From: Quillaja saponaria
Lineage: Eukaryota > Streptophyta > Magnoliopsida > Fabales > Quillajaceae
Direction of reading: 5' to 3'
Assembly: GCA_029379385.1 (NCBI GenBank)
Contig: CM055618.1
Coordinates: 3,110,134-3,174,133, forward strand
DNA: 64,000 bases
Shown here: in pieces, positions 45,435 through 56,175 of the stretch
Numbering within the stretch: the stretch's first letter is position 1
How the letters are laid out: every line of letters begins with the position of its first letter
Program-made: the position numbers and the translations under genes
The notes under the pieces: model-generated
Database searches by the model: none
Told to the model about the DNA's origin: nothing
The model's input: the letters and a program-made list of their open reading frames with translations, nothing else

Positions 45435-48238
45435 AGGAATAATTGAAAGTGGCCTATAAAGACCTGAATTCGGAATTGGACAATCAGAGGGACTAAACTG
45501 AAATTGATGAAGTGACTCAAATGAATAAAACGGAAACTATGTGGGCTGTATAGTAATGTTTTGAGTTACTTGTTCACCCTTTCAAAATCAATTTTGTGGT
45601 AGCGAAGGACGGGAATTACTAAGGGTCAGGTACAAGGCGCGTGGAGGATTTGTCTCAGCTGCATGGTGTATACAGTGGAGAAATAAAACTTAAAAAAAAA
45701 AAAGTGATAGAAAATAAAAGCCGAGAGAGAGTGGAGGACTGTCGGGCAAGAAAGGAACAAAAGAAGCTGCAACTGGGTGATATTTTTCGGTGGCAGCAGC
45801 AGCAGGGAAGGTGAAACAGCTTCAAAGGAAGGGAAACAACTGATTTTGCTAGGAAAGGAGGTAGGTAGTTGTTGAGACCTTTGTAGGGTTTGGGAAAAAT
45901 GGGTTTTGTTGTGTGGGTGAGTTCAAAGATCTTATTTTTGGGTATTACTAAACTGATTTGGTGGAATCGCATAAAAGATTAAAGATTAAAGTCATTATGT
46001 GAAGTATTTTGATCATATGAAAATGGGTTGGCAATTAGTATATGCTTTTGGGATTATTGAATTGGATAATTAGGAATTGTTGTTGATTTTAGTTTGTATT
46101 TAAATTTGGTAGAGTTGGTTGATGGAAAATTCTGGAAAATATCTTGATATGCATGTATAGCTTTCGGGTACTTGATCTTCATTGCTTTGTGATATGAGTT
46201 GATGAAATTGAGTGAAGATAGGATATATAGGATGTCTTGGTATTTGAAAAGGTGGGGAGTGAGTTAAAAATTTAAGTAGTGTGATGTGGGTGAGTGGCTA
46301 AGACCATGGGTTGGATATGAAATTGGGCGTATGTGTTTTGATTAATTAAGTAAAAGGATTCCTAAAACTAGGAAAATTGATTTGGTAGGAAACATGAAAT
46401 TGATTAGGAAAAATTAAGGAAAATGTTAAGTGAAAATTTAAAAGAACACAAGGAATGGTGAGGGTGAGTGCTTCAAGTTGAAGGAAAAGGAGTGTATTGT
46501 GCTTTAAGTGTGTGTGTCTCGGTTCTGGAGGAAATGGGGTAGAAGTGCATGTGAGTTTAGGTTTGTGTGGTATAGGTGAAATAAGAGTGAAATGGTAATG
46601 GAGGTCAAGGACTTAGAAATAATTGAAATTGGAGGAAAAATTCAACTAACATGTTAGGTGTTTAAATCGGATAAAATAGGTAGAAAATTAATTGATAGAA
46701 ATTGTAATCTTAAGTTTGAAGTGAATGGAAGTGGGTAGCTTTTATTTTATGAAATCAAATCTTGGTTTGATGGAATTGGAGGTTTTTGGAGAGCTTAAGT
46801 TTTTAAAAAATTCTGCAAAGAAATATAAGCAAATTGAACAGTGTTCATGCATATGGGTTTGAATCGTTTTTGATTGATGCATTGAAACTGGTTTTGCATG
46901 AAAGATTGCATAAACTGGAAGTCATTGTGGAAGAAACTCCTTTTTTTACTGGAAGTTTACTGAAATTGAGCTGAATACATTGATAGTTGTTGACAAGCCC
47001 AAAAGTGGGAATTTTTGGGACTTTTTTCCTTAACTGAAAAACTATGTATTTTGTAATTGCAAAACTGTAAAACTGAACTGTTGAATATTCTCATACTGTA
47101 AGTTATTTTTTCCTACTTGGGACGCCAATAGAAGAGTATTATCCCTTAATATGCTGCCTAATGAGGTCTGATCAACCGGGACTTGCTAACAGTAGATTTT
47201 TAGGAAATATTGCTAGACTCCACTATGCAATACTGAATTGTAAGATGATTGAAAGTTGCTGTCGGTATCAATTGACTATATAAGAAAATTTTACATGCAT
47301 TGATTAGCTGTATGTAAATATTGTTTGTATTTTCAAACTGGGGATACAGAAATGTTTCTAAATTGCTTTACGTTCTCAAGACTACCTGTTGAGTTATTTC
47401 CAAACTCATTTTTTCAAATGTTTTCCATGTCTCTTCAAATTGAACATTCTAGAATAGAACTAGTTTTAAGATTTACTTGTAGGACCTGGTTGATTGAGTG
47501 GCAGGGCATAAGTGGTTGTTTTAACTTTTCAAATGTTGTGAACAATTGTTCCTAGCATAGAATTTATGTTATTTTGGAAGACGTAGATAATACTTTATAG
47601 GAATTTAGTGGCAGATGAGTGGATCTTGTATAGCCTAATTCCGTATTTGCATGGTATGGTAATGTTAATTAAGCAGTCCCAGATAATTTGTAAAGTGACT
47701 ATTCCACATGGTTAGGAAATTATAATACTTCATAGGAATTGTAATAAGTTAATTATGAGCTTGATTGATTTCATTTGCATAAAAGGGAATGGAAATATGT
47801 AATACTAGTAGCTAAAGTTTTAATTAGAAGTAAGCTAGTACGGCTAATACATTAAAAATGAAGTATAGATGTCGGTTATTTTTAAAAATTATTTGGAGTT
47901 AATGAAGAAGAACAAGCGCTTCTAAGTAGGATGTTGCACGATGTAGGTCAATAAATGTCATAGTTAGGAAGGGTGCCTTGCTGTAAGTGGAAGGGGTTAG
48001 ACGAGGTAGAGCCGTAGAGGGAGACCAAGAATTACATGTGGAGAAGTTCTTGAGAAGGATATGATTGCTTTGAGTGTCACTAAAAATGGTGTCTTGGATT
48101 GAAAGGAGGAAAAAAAATTCATATAACCGACCTCAACTAGTTTGAAATTTAAAACTTAGTTGAGTTGATTATTTCTTAAAAGTCACACTCTGACATGGAA
48201 GATTATGCTTAAATTTTTTTGTTTCTTCCTTCAGATTG
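45435..48238 (+). promoter_or_regulatory. Promoter, 5' UTR exon and leader intron of KNL2-like gene (inferred)
   Basis: The interval 45600-45870 is less AT-rich than its surroundings, with a purine-rich, GCAGCAGCAG-containing segment resembling a plant 5' UTR. It could end at a donor ggaaaggag/gtaggtag near 45860. The acceptor is the AG at 48233-48234, just before the first coding ATG at 48239. No promoter element can be fixed. Most of the rest would be intron. Minus-strand ORF 45655-45972 and plus-strand ORF 47325-47555 are not supported as genes. Confidence 0.4.
47920..48175 (+). mobile_element. RTE LINE 3'-end fragment
   Basis: gttagacgaggtagagccgt and gggagaccaagaattacatg near 48000-48040 correspond to gttagacgaggaaaggggag and accgaaacttacatg at 33768-33800 of the larger LINE. 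The end cctcaactagtttgaaattt (48131) and ttagttgagttga match the LINE tail at about 33898-33940. It lies upstream of the KNL2-like start codon, probably in its leader intron. Confidence 0.75.
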
Positions 48239-51200
48239 ATGATGAAGAGGAGAAGATATTCGGATTCTGGGATAGCCCAAACTACCTTAACTCCAGTTTC
48301 TAAAAAGTCACTCGTTGTCTCCCCTCTCTTCAAATCTGTACGGACCCATATGTTTCCTCTTATTCCGAACTAACATTATGTCTTTCCTCTATTTCTTTTC
48401 TTTCTTTTCTTTCTTTGAAAGGTAATGTTTATTTTTACTTGGTAGGTTTCATTACATGATTGGTGGCTGGTGAAGGATCAACCCAAGGGTTTAGCTGTTG
48501 AGGGTGTTGCATCCATGGGGTAAGAGCTTTCTTATACTCATCACATGTTTTAAAAAAAAAAATATTTCAAAGTTCTCCGTCGAATTCAAGCCAACAGATG
48601 TGAACACAGAAAAGTTCTTAAGGTTTTAGTGTAATGACATGGGTAGGAATCTCAGCTTAAAATAAAATCCCAGCATTTGGTAACCAAAAGAATGTATACA
48701 TACAGATATACGCACATATGGACCCTCGTCAGTCACTATGTAGGTTTTAAAATTTTATTGGTCTTTTTCATAGTAAAATCTTCTAAGAGAAGAAAAATCG
48801 CAAAGAGACAACTATGCTGGAGGAAATCAGATGAGTGAATAATTTCTAGCTGACTTAAAGTTTTTACTAGATGGAATCATTGTTATGACTTATTCATTCC
48901 TTTAGGTGGTGAACCTTGTGTATCTATTGTTTATTAGGGTTTGCCCCTTATGGTGGTGTTTTAGTGAATTTTTTTACCTATAAAAAAAAAAAAAATATAT
49001 ATATATATATATATTATGGGTTTGCACTTGGTTTTTTATTGTATTGCATCAGTGTTGTGTGCTATCTCTTTAGTTAATAAAATTTAATACATCACATAAA
49101 AGTATAATGGAAAAGATTTTGTTTTTCTACTGGAGGAAATGCAAGGTTAGTTTTGAGTGTTTTATTACATGTCTAACTCTTAACTGTTTTCTGAAGAATG
49201 TAAACAATCGCTTCTTATGTATCAGTGGCTTTTAACTTTTTTCTTTTTATATTTATTTGGTTAACTACTCGTCTATAATTTTCGATGATGATAATTCCAT
49301 CTTTTGCTTGTGTTCTCAAAGTGTACTGTGAAGTTCAGCTAGATAGCTAATATTGAATTTAATTGATATGGATGCCTGAGGGTTTCTTTGTTATGTTTCT
49401 TAAAAAGTTGTATTTGGTTTCTTATTTCAGGAGGTTAGGGACGAGAGTTTTTTCCTCTAAAGTGATTGCTAAGAGACATGATGCAACCATTCTTGAGACT
49501 GTAGATGGAATCACCATTACAGTTAGTGGTTTAATAAATAGGCTGCGTACGCATCAGAATGGCTTTCCACTTCAGGTATGTAATTTCTGGAATTTTTTCT
49601 TGACTTTTTGTAACTAAAAGCTCTTAGTTTTTACATAATTTTCATGTTGCCCCAATTATTTTGTTGCTTTGGGGCTGTGGCTATATATGAGAATGGGAAT
49701 GGGCTACTTGATGCAAATTTCATTGTCAATGGAATGGCCAATAGCATGCTGGTGGATTTAGAGGTGGGTCTTAGTTCTGAATTATTTTCTCTGGTTGTTG
49801 AGATGTGGTTTCCTATTCAGCATTATCAATGTAAGCAAGATAAAAGCCTAGGCAAGCACCTGGTACCCCGGTAGGAAAATGCTGTTTGACCTTAGAAAAA
49901 GCTCATTAGACGTTACCTTTTAAAGTCTCACATAGTTTTAACTCTAAAATGCCAACCCTAATTAGTTTGGGATTTAAGGTTTAGTTGAGTTGAGTAGTTG
50001 AGTCTTGACTCTTAAATAGGGAAAAACATCGTTTTTTTTTTTCTTCTTTTTTTTCCTTTTGTTAGACAGATAAGATTTAGAATTTAGCATCATAATGGTT
50101 TTTACTTTTTATTTCAAAAGTTTTATTGCGTTTTGTAAGAATGCTGACTTCACATTTAGATTTATTTGGAATGTTAAGTTTCCTTGAAAGTGTCTATTTG
50201 TGTCCTGACTCCTTTGTTGAATGATATGGACAACTGTAAACCAACCACTTGTGGAGATCATATATTAATCGTTATGAGTAGGCACCATATGTGTAAAAAG
50301 CTGGTGGGATTTTGATAATTTCTGCCGAAGTTCAAAGTACAAAATCCCAACCAATTCAACTGAATGAGTTTTGGTTTTCTGGTTTTAGGTTGGCTTGGGC
50401 TTGGTCCGATCAGTTAGTATGTTTCTTGGTTATTTTCCGCACCCTTAGCACAACTTTATTAAAATTAATTCTAGGTCTCATCTTTAAGGCTTCAGTTAGA
50501 TTCCAAGGTTATTCCATTCTCTCTGTGTCTATCTATTTATCTCATGTTTCAAGCCACACTAAATCTAACATTAAAAGTAAATTTCATTTCAAAATTTATG
50601 TTGTACAAAACCTAGACCAGGTCACCATTCCTTAAGCACATACGCAACAAATTCCTAAGTAGTCAAAAATGCCTCCAGAGATAGTGTCATGTTCATATAC
50701 AAAACAGGTCTGAGGAACTTTTGTTTTTCTTTATTGAGTTGATTATCTTTTCACCTTAGATCAGGTTATATCCTAAGCTTCCACTGCCTAATATCCACAG
50801 TTTACTCTTTTTTTTGTACATGATTGGATCATCAAAATTAGCTTTCCTACATCATGGAATCAGAAAATGGCTTATTATATCTTTTTCGCAATGTGCAGGC
50901 ATGCTCGGAACATTGAGAGATGGACAGAAAAATGATTTTATAATATCTTTTTGTTATTATTTTCTGTTTTCTTCTCCTTATTGCAATGGAAGTCTGAGTT
51001 CTTGTCTTGACAGGTATGTAAACACTTCTTGTTTGGATTTCCATATGATTGGGAAGAGCATGCAGCTAATTGTTTTGGAGAAAGATCTACAGATGGGTCT
51101 GCTACTCTTGATGAAAACATTTCTTCATGCAACTCCCCAAATATTAATTTTCAGCTTTCTTTACATGATCTCCATGCTACTAGAATACATGATCTCTTAA

Positions 51201-51691
51201 TATGCAATCTTGGAGACCCAAATACATCTTTGCTCCCAAAGAGTATTTGTGATGATATATTGGGAGAATCCTGGGGTTATGCTTTCAAGCAATCTGAATC
51301 AAATGTAAGCATGGAAAATAACACTGACCTGATGACTATGGAGTATGGACTCCACAAGACTCCAGAAAGGATTAGTAATATTTCTTCAATTTGCAACGCG
51401 GATAATGGCATCTTGGAAACGACTGACATGAAAGATGACAATCGAAGAGGTAGTTGTCAGTTTAAGGCAGGAACCAGTACCACTAACCCGAGTGGAGGCC
51501 CTTCTAAAAGAAGCATCAATGGATTGAGGATTACCAGAAACAAACATAAAGAAGACGATTTATCAAATTATCTGAAAGAACAGAAATACGTTGAACTGGC
51601 GGAGACATCAAAGATCCTCGGTAGCATTTGTAATAGAATTGTGACAAGGAGCGCTTCTAAAATTAGTGATAAAATAAGGAAAGCACCTTGA
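48239..51691 (+). CDS. KNL2: KNL2-like protein with SANTA domain, no CENPC-k motif
   Basis: A four-exon gene: 48239-48337, 48446-48519, 49431-49575 and 51014-51691 (TGA), with GT-AG introns and consistent phases. The product is about 331 residues. Residues 34-121 form the SANTA (SANT-associated) domain: VSLHDWWLV, the RVFSSKVIAKRHDATILETV stretch, ITVSGLINRLRTHQNGFPLQ and KHFLFGFPYDWEE. This domain typifies plant KINETOCHORE NULL2, a centromere licensing factor needed for CENH3 loading, and acts in the nucleus. The remaining 210 residues are polar and low-complexity, ending VTRSASKISDKIRKAP. The arginine/tryptophan CENPC-k motif of the alpha paralogue is not seen, either in the exon or in downstream frames, so a beta-type KNL2 is favoured. 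The start Met is followed at once by a second Met. The intron before it is inferred. No stops or frameshifts, so it looks functional. Confidence 0.85.
49940..50012 (+). mobile_element. RTE LINE tail fragment in KNL2-like intron
   Basis: ccaaccctaattagtttggg followed by atttaaggtttagttgagttgag matches the end of the LINE at about 33893-33940. It sits within the intron 49576-51013 and has no other LINE sequence attached. Confidence 0.6.
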
Positions 51692-52561
51692 TTTCAGCAA
51701 AATGATCAGACTATCAAACAGGAAGGTAAAGATTTTGAGGATATGATTGTAAGGCACACATAAAGAGCAACTAAAAAAACTCAGATGATGGATTTGATGA
51801 ATGTTTTATTGTAGTTCAGAAAAAATTATTCAATTTTCTCAAAATTGTGTTCACAGTATCTCAGTTTTTCCGTACTCCATTGATGGTATAATGCATTTGA
51901 ATTTGTTTAAAATATAAGTTTATGCAACAATAATATTGAATGTTTGACATCTGAGTCAGATCACAAGTCTCTGTCTGAGTTAAATTGTGTTCACTGTATC
52001 TCAGTTTTTCCTTCCTTAGTCCATGCATCATTGTATCTATTTGTTTCCATACTTGGGAAAAATTTTACTGTCCACTAAGATGCAATTTTTTTTTTGTCGA
52101 TTTATTTAAGTCTGCATCAAGTTCTTGAAAGTTGTCCATTGTTTTCAGTTATGCTGGGTTTAGGTTAAATGGTCAGCATACTAATGTGTTTACAATTAAT
52201 TCAAACTTTTTTCTCATCCTGAAGTTTATTTTGTGGATGATTGACTATTTTGGCCAAGTTCAGAATGTGCTTTTTACCTTTTTTCTTCTGCTATAAACAT
52301 CTCTGAAAGGTGGAGGTGTCTGTGTGACTGTGGTATCTGCGGGACATGCACAGAATTTGATTGCTGAAAAATGTTGTTGTTGCTTGGGCTCTGGAAGGCA
52401 AGCAACGAAACTGTGAACCATGGTGGGAGTTTTGTAGTGGCTAAATTTTTGTATTGGTTTTGGCGTGCTAGTCTGCAGATGCCTTTGGGATTCACAATTT
52501 GCACAATTCCTATTATTTTGGGAGTTTTATATTTCGAAGTTTTGAATTGTGGGGCTAGAAG
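51692..52561 (+). other. Probable 3' UTR of KNL2-like gene and flanking DNA
   Basis: No further KNL2-like exon is recognisable. The sequence is AT-rich with two near-repeats of cagtatctcagtttttcc (51855, 51997). ORFs near 52274-52619 have no family. Confidence 0.4.
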
Positions 52562-53490
52562 TAGGGATGGTAATTGTGCCGATTTATGTTGGGTTGGGTT
52601 CGACTTAACTAGATCCTAATGGATTTGGGACTGGGAATTTTACATTTTATTCATTGGATCTAAACAAAAATTGGAGACCCTCTAGGTCTATGATAATTTT
52701 TTCAATAATAACATATATTTGTTGATTATAAAAAATTTATGAATGTTATGATAAAAAAAAATGTATAATAATTGTAAAATTATATTGTACTCATATTCAT
52801 GTCCATCAAAAATTACTTATATCTTCTTCAATAGTTAAAATGAAAAAAAAAAAAAAAAAATTTCGTCACCGCCTTGACAGTGGATGGTTTTGTGTTTTTG
52901 ATGATTCCTATCTTACAGTTTTTGTTTTGATTTTGAATTTTAAAATTTTTAATTTTGAAAAGGCAACCATGGAAAAAATTTCAAAAGTGTAATACTTTTT
53001 ACCAAGAGATTGAAAATCTAAAAGCATTAATCCAATGTTATTCATTATTCCCACATCTTCCTGCCAAATATATTTTTATTTGATAAAATTAGAAATCATA
53101 TATATTAAAATAAAATCTTTAAGAACTCAATGGTCAATAGGTTTTTTTTTTTTTTTTTTTTTCAAATTATTGATTGAAAATGTTTAAAAATTATGTGTAC
53201 CTTGTAATGATGGTATGATTCCACAGCAATCATGCCATTAATGATAAAATTTTCGAAGTTCTTAGTAGGTAATAGTCTGGACCAAGAGATTAAAATACTT
53301 AAAATTATATTAATTTAATTAATAAATTTTTAAAGGAAAATTAATTAGTAAGTTGAAATAGTCATTAATTAAAAACACAGTTTTTTTTAATGGGTCTGTG
53401 GGAGAGCCCATGGGTTAAGTAGAGAGTCTGGGTCACATTTTTGGGTCTAGAATAGATATAGATAATTAACCGGCTGGGCGGCCATCTCTA
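52562..53490. mobile_element. hAT-like non-autonomous element
   Basis: Starts TAGGGATGG and ends CCATCTCTA, the reverse complement of TAGAGATGG, giving 9 bp TIRs with one mismatch. Flanks gctagaag (52554-52561) and gttataag (53491-53498) match 6 of 8 bases. TIRs of this TAGGGATGG type are a known hAT-like class. The interior is non-coding with poly-A and poly-T tracts. It lies just downstream of the KNL2-like gene. Confidence 0.6.
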
Positions 53491-53499
53491 GTTATAAGA

Positions 53500-53959
53500 A
53501 CAATTTAAGAATATTTATGACTATTGAATTGTTACAATTTAATGTTTAAGTTGTAATCATAACCTTTTACATGTTTTAATTTGCTATTCATTGGAAGTAT
53601 TTTTTTTTTATAAGAGTTGTATATTTTTATTTTATAGTGTAAAATGTAATTATTACTTAAAAATTTGGTGAATGGTATGTCAATAAATAACTTATTTCAA
53701 TTCTTTTTAGCATTCAAAACCTTAGACCCCTATAATGAAAGAAGAAAAATAAACTTATTAGGTTTATTATTTAATTAACTATTTATATTTCTACGTGTAA
53801 TTTTTTTATTCAAACATTTTAAAGCCTAATAAAAAAGAAAAAGAAAAACAATCCTCGTGAACTTATATATTATAATGATATTTCTTTAAACCCATTATTG
53901 AAACTCAAAAAATACCCGTTATTGGTCTTAATATTTTAGTATTTAGCATACTTGTTAAA
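53500..53959. other. Unassigned AT-rich spacer
   Basis: No gene or element recognised. Confidence 0.4.
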
Positions 53960-55050
53960 CCAAATGGGTTAATACCTTGATTTGATTTTGATGATAACCA
54001 ATAATTAATAATTAATGTTTAATGTAATCAACTGAATTGCACTACAATTAATACGACAAAACAAACATAGATGAAACCCATTGTTTACTAACCTTTAGTC
54101 AACAGAAGTAAAGTGCATCAAAGAGTCAGTTGGAGAATTAATTGTTGATCATTTGCCCAGTCAGCTGAAAACTCAAATTCACCATTTTATTTATAAATCA
54201 GTCAGTTGAAGTTCTTAACTGAAGTTGTGTTATCAATTGGAAGGAACATTGACTGTTCATATTCTTCCTCAACTAAAGTCAATTCAAGAATATCTCTTAT
54301 GCCAGTACTCGCAAGAAGACAAAACAAGACAACCAAGGTCTTAGGAATGAGGTATATTTTGCTTAGATTTTATTATCATATTTTGGATGCTACATTGTTG
54401 GTTTTAAGGAGTTTGACTGATGTCAGGTAAAAAGACATATTTGGTTGTTGCTCTATTTGACAACAATTTTTTTTTACTAAGAAATAGATATTTTCAAGTT
54501 AAAGTCTACATATTGAAGAGCATCAAATCCAAAAGAAGAGAAAATCAGTATATTGAAGGTTCAAATTTCAAATTCTTGATTCAATCAAATGAAAAACTTT
54601 GCATTTGTGTGATATTTTGAAATCACTTCATTTCTTCTTTCAAATTAGAAAGGACAAGTGAGAACATAAAACTTGTTAAGCTTGGTAAAGTTCTGCTTGT
54701 GTTGCGTAATGAGGAACATGGTGTTAAGGTTCTTGTTGATTCTCGTAATTTTAGCTTGTGTAAAGGTTGCTAAGCTCTGCAATTTAATAATGTAAAAGTT
54801 TTTGCTATACTACAATTCAGTTGGTAGCATATTGAACTCTCAAGAAAAACTTGAGGAATGGAAGTAACCAGGATATATGGTGAACCAATATAAATATGTT
54901 GTAAAATCTCTCTAACCTTACTCTCTTTATTTTTTATTGCTAAGTTATTGTTGATTGCATATTTGTTTGTGTGCTTTGTTTTTAAATCTAAAAGAATGTG
55001 TTTTTAATGAGTTAAACACTCCTAGTTTGTCATTACTGGGCCAACAATAC
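53960..55050 (+). mobile_element. Ty1/copia-type LTR-like sequence (possible solo LTR)
   Basis: ttgatttgattttgatgata (53978-53997) near the left end, the gaggaatggaagtaaccagg block (54853-54872) and gaaccaatataaatatg (54883) before a splice-like gtaaaatctctctaacc segment resemble SIRE-type copia LTR texture: a leader with the sentence 'aatggaagtaa...gaaccaatataaa'. No gag or pol is attached, and the ends and target duplication were not fixed. The ORFs at 54206-54620 are not supported. Confidence 0.4.
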
Positions 55051-55246
55051 TAAAATTAGATATGAATCGATTGACAATAAATAGTGGCTATTTATTAGTC
55101 ATTATAATATTTTAGTATTTAGAATAGTTAAATTAAATATCATATAATAATAATATTATTTACCGCCACTTCTCCTCCCTTTTCATATATGCATTTCCCT
55201 TCCCTGGATTAGCGAACGGACTACCGCCGTTTCTCCTTCCCTTATA
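55051..55246. other. Unassigned spacer
   Basis: Contains two patches of taccgccacttctcc / ctaccgccgtttctcc (about 55161 and 55221), a short imperfect direct repeat. Confidence 0.4.
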
Positions 55247-56060
55247 ATAACATAAACAAGGAGGCTTTTTATTTTAAAGTTAGTTTAATTTTTGAAATAG
55301 TGAAAAAAAAATCAGCAGATATAAATTATTTATATATGTTTATTAACTTAGAAGATTAGTAAATATGAATTTGTTAGAAAATAATTTTTATGTCATTAAC
55401 CTATAACATCAGTAAATATGAATCACTTAGAAATTTTTTTAATTTCAATAATTATATGTTTTTTCTATCAATTTAATTTATTTAAATTTTCAATTATTAT
55501 TATTTATTTATATATAACACAAACAAAAAGAGGCTTTTTTATTTTAAAATTAGTTTAATTTTTGAAATAGTAAAAAAAAGTTAACAGATATAAATTATTT
55601 ATATATATTTATTAACTTAGAACATTAGTGAATATGAATCAGTTAGAAGATAATTTTTATGTCATTAACCTATAACATCAGTAAATATGTATTAATTAGA
55701 ATTTATTTAAAATTTCAATTATTATATGTTTTTTCTATCAATTTAATTTTTTTAAAATTTTAATTATTATTATTTATATATAGATAACACAAAAAATAAA
55801 GTTTTTTATTTTTGAAAGTTAATTTAATTTTTAAAATAGTGAAAAAAAATCAATAGATATAAATTATTTATATATGTTCATTAATTTAGAATATTAGCAG
55901 ATATGAATTATTTAGAAAATAATTTTTATGTTCATTAACCTATAACATTAGTAAATATGACTTAATTAGAAAATACATATTTTTTAATTTCAATTTTTTT
56001 CTATCAATTTAATTTATTTACAATTTCAACTATTATAATTTATATGATTTCAATTATTTT
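55247..56060. repeat. Three tandem repeats of about 268 bp
   Basis: Unit starts at about 55247, 55514 and 55784 (aacacaaacaaaaagaggct type), each containing agatataaattatttatata and gtcattaacctataacatca or close variants (about 55380-55410, 55650-55680, 55930-55950). The copies are diverged by point changes and small indels. They lie just upstream of the hAT transposase. Confidence 0.85.
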
Positions 56061-56175
56061 TTTAATTTAATTTAAGTTATTATCTTTTTTTTATCAATTT
56101 AATTTATTTAAAATTTCTCTTTGCATAATTTATTTAGGCTACATGTTTTATATTTTTGTAGTTAAAAACTAAAAG

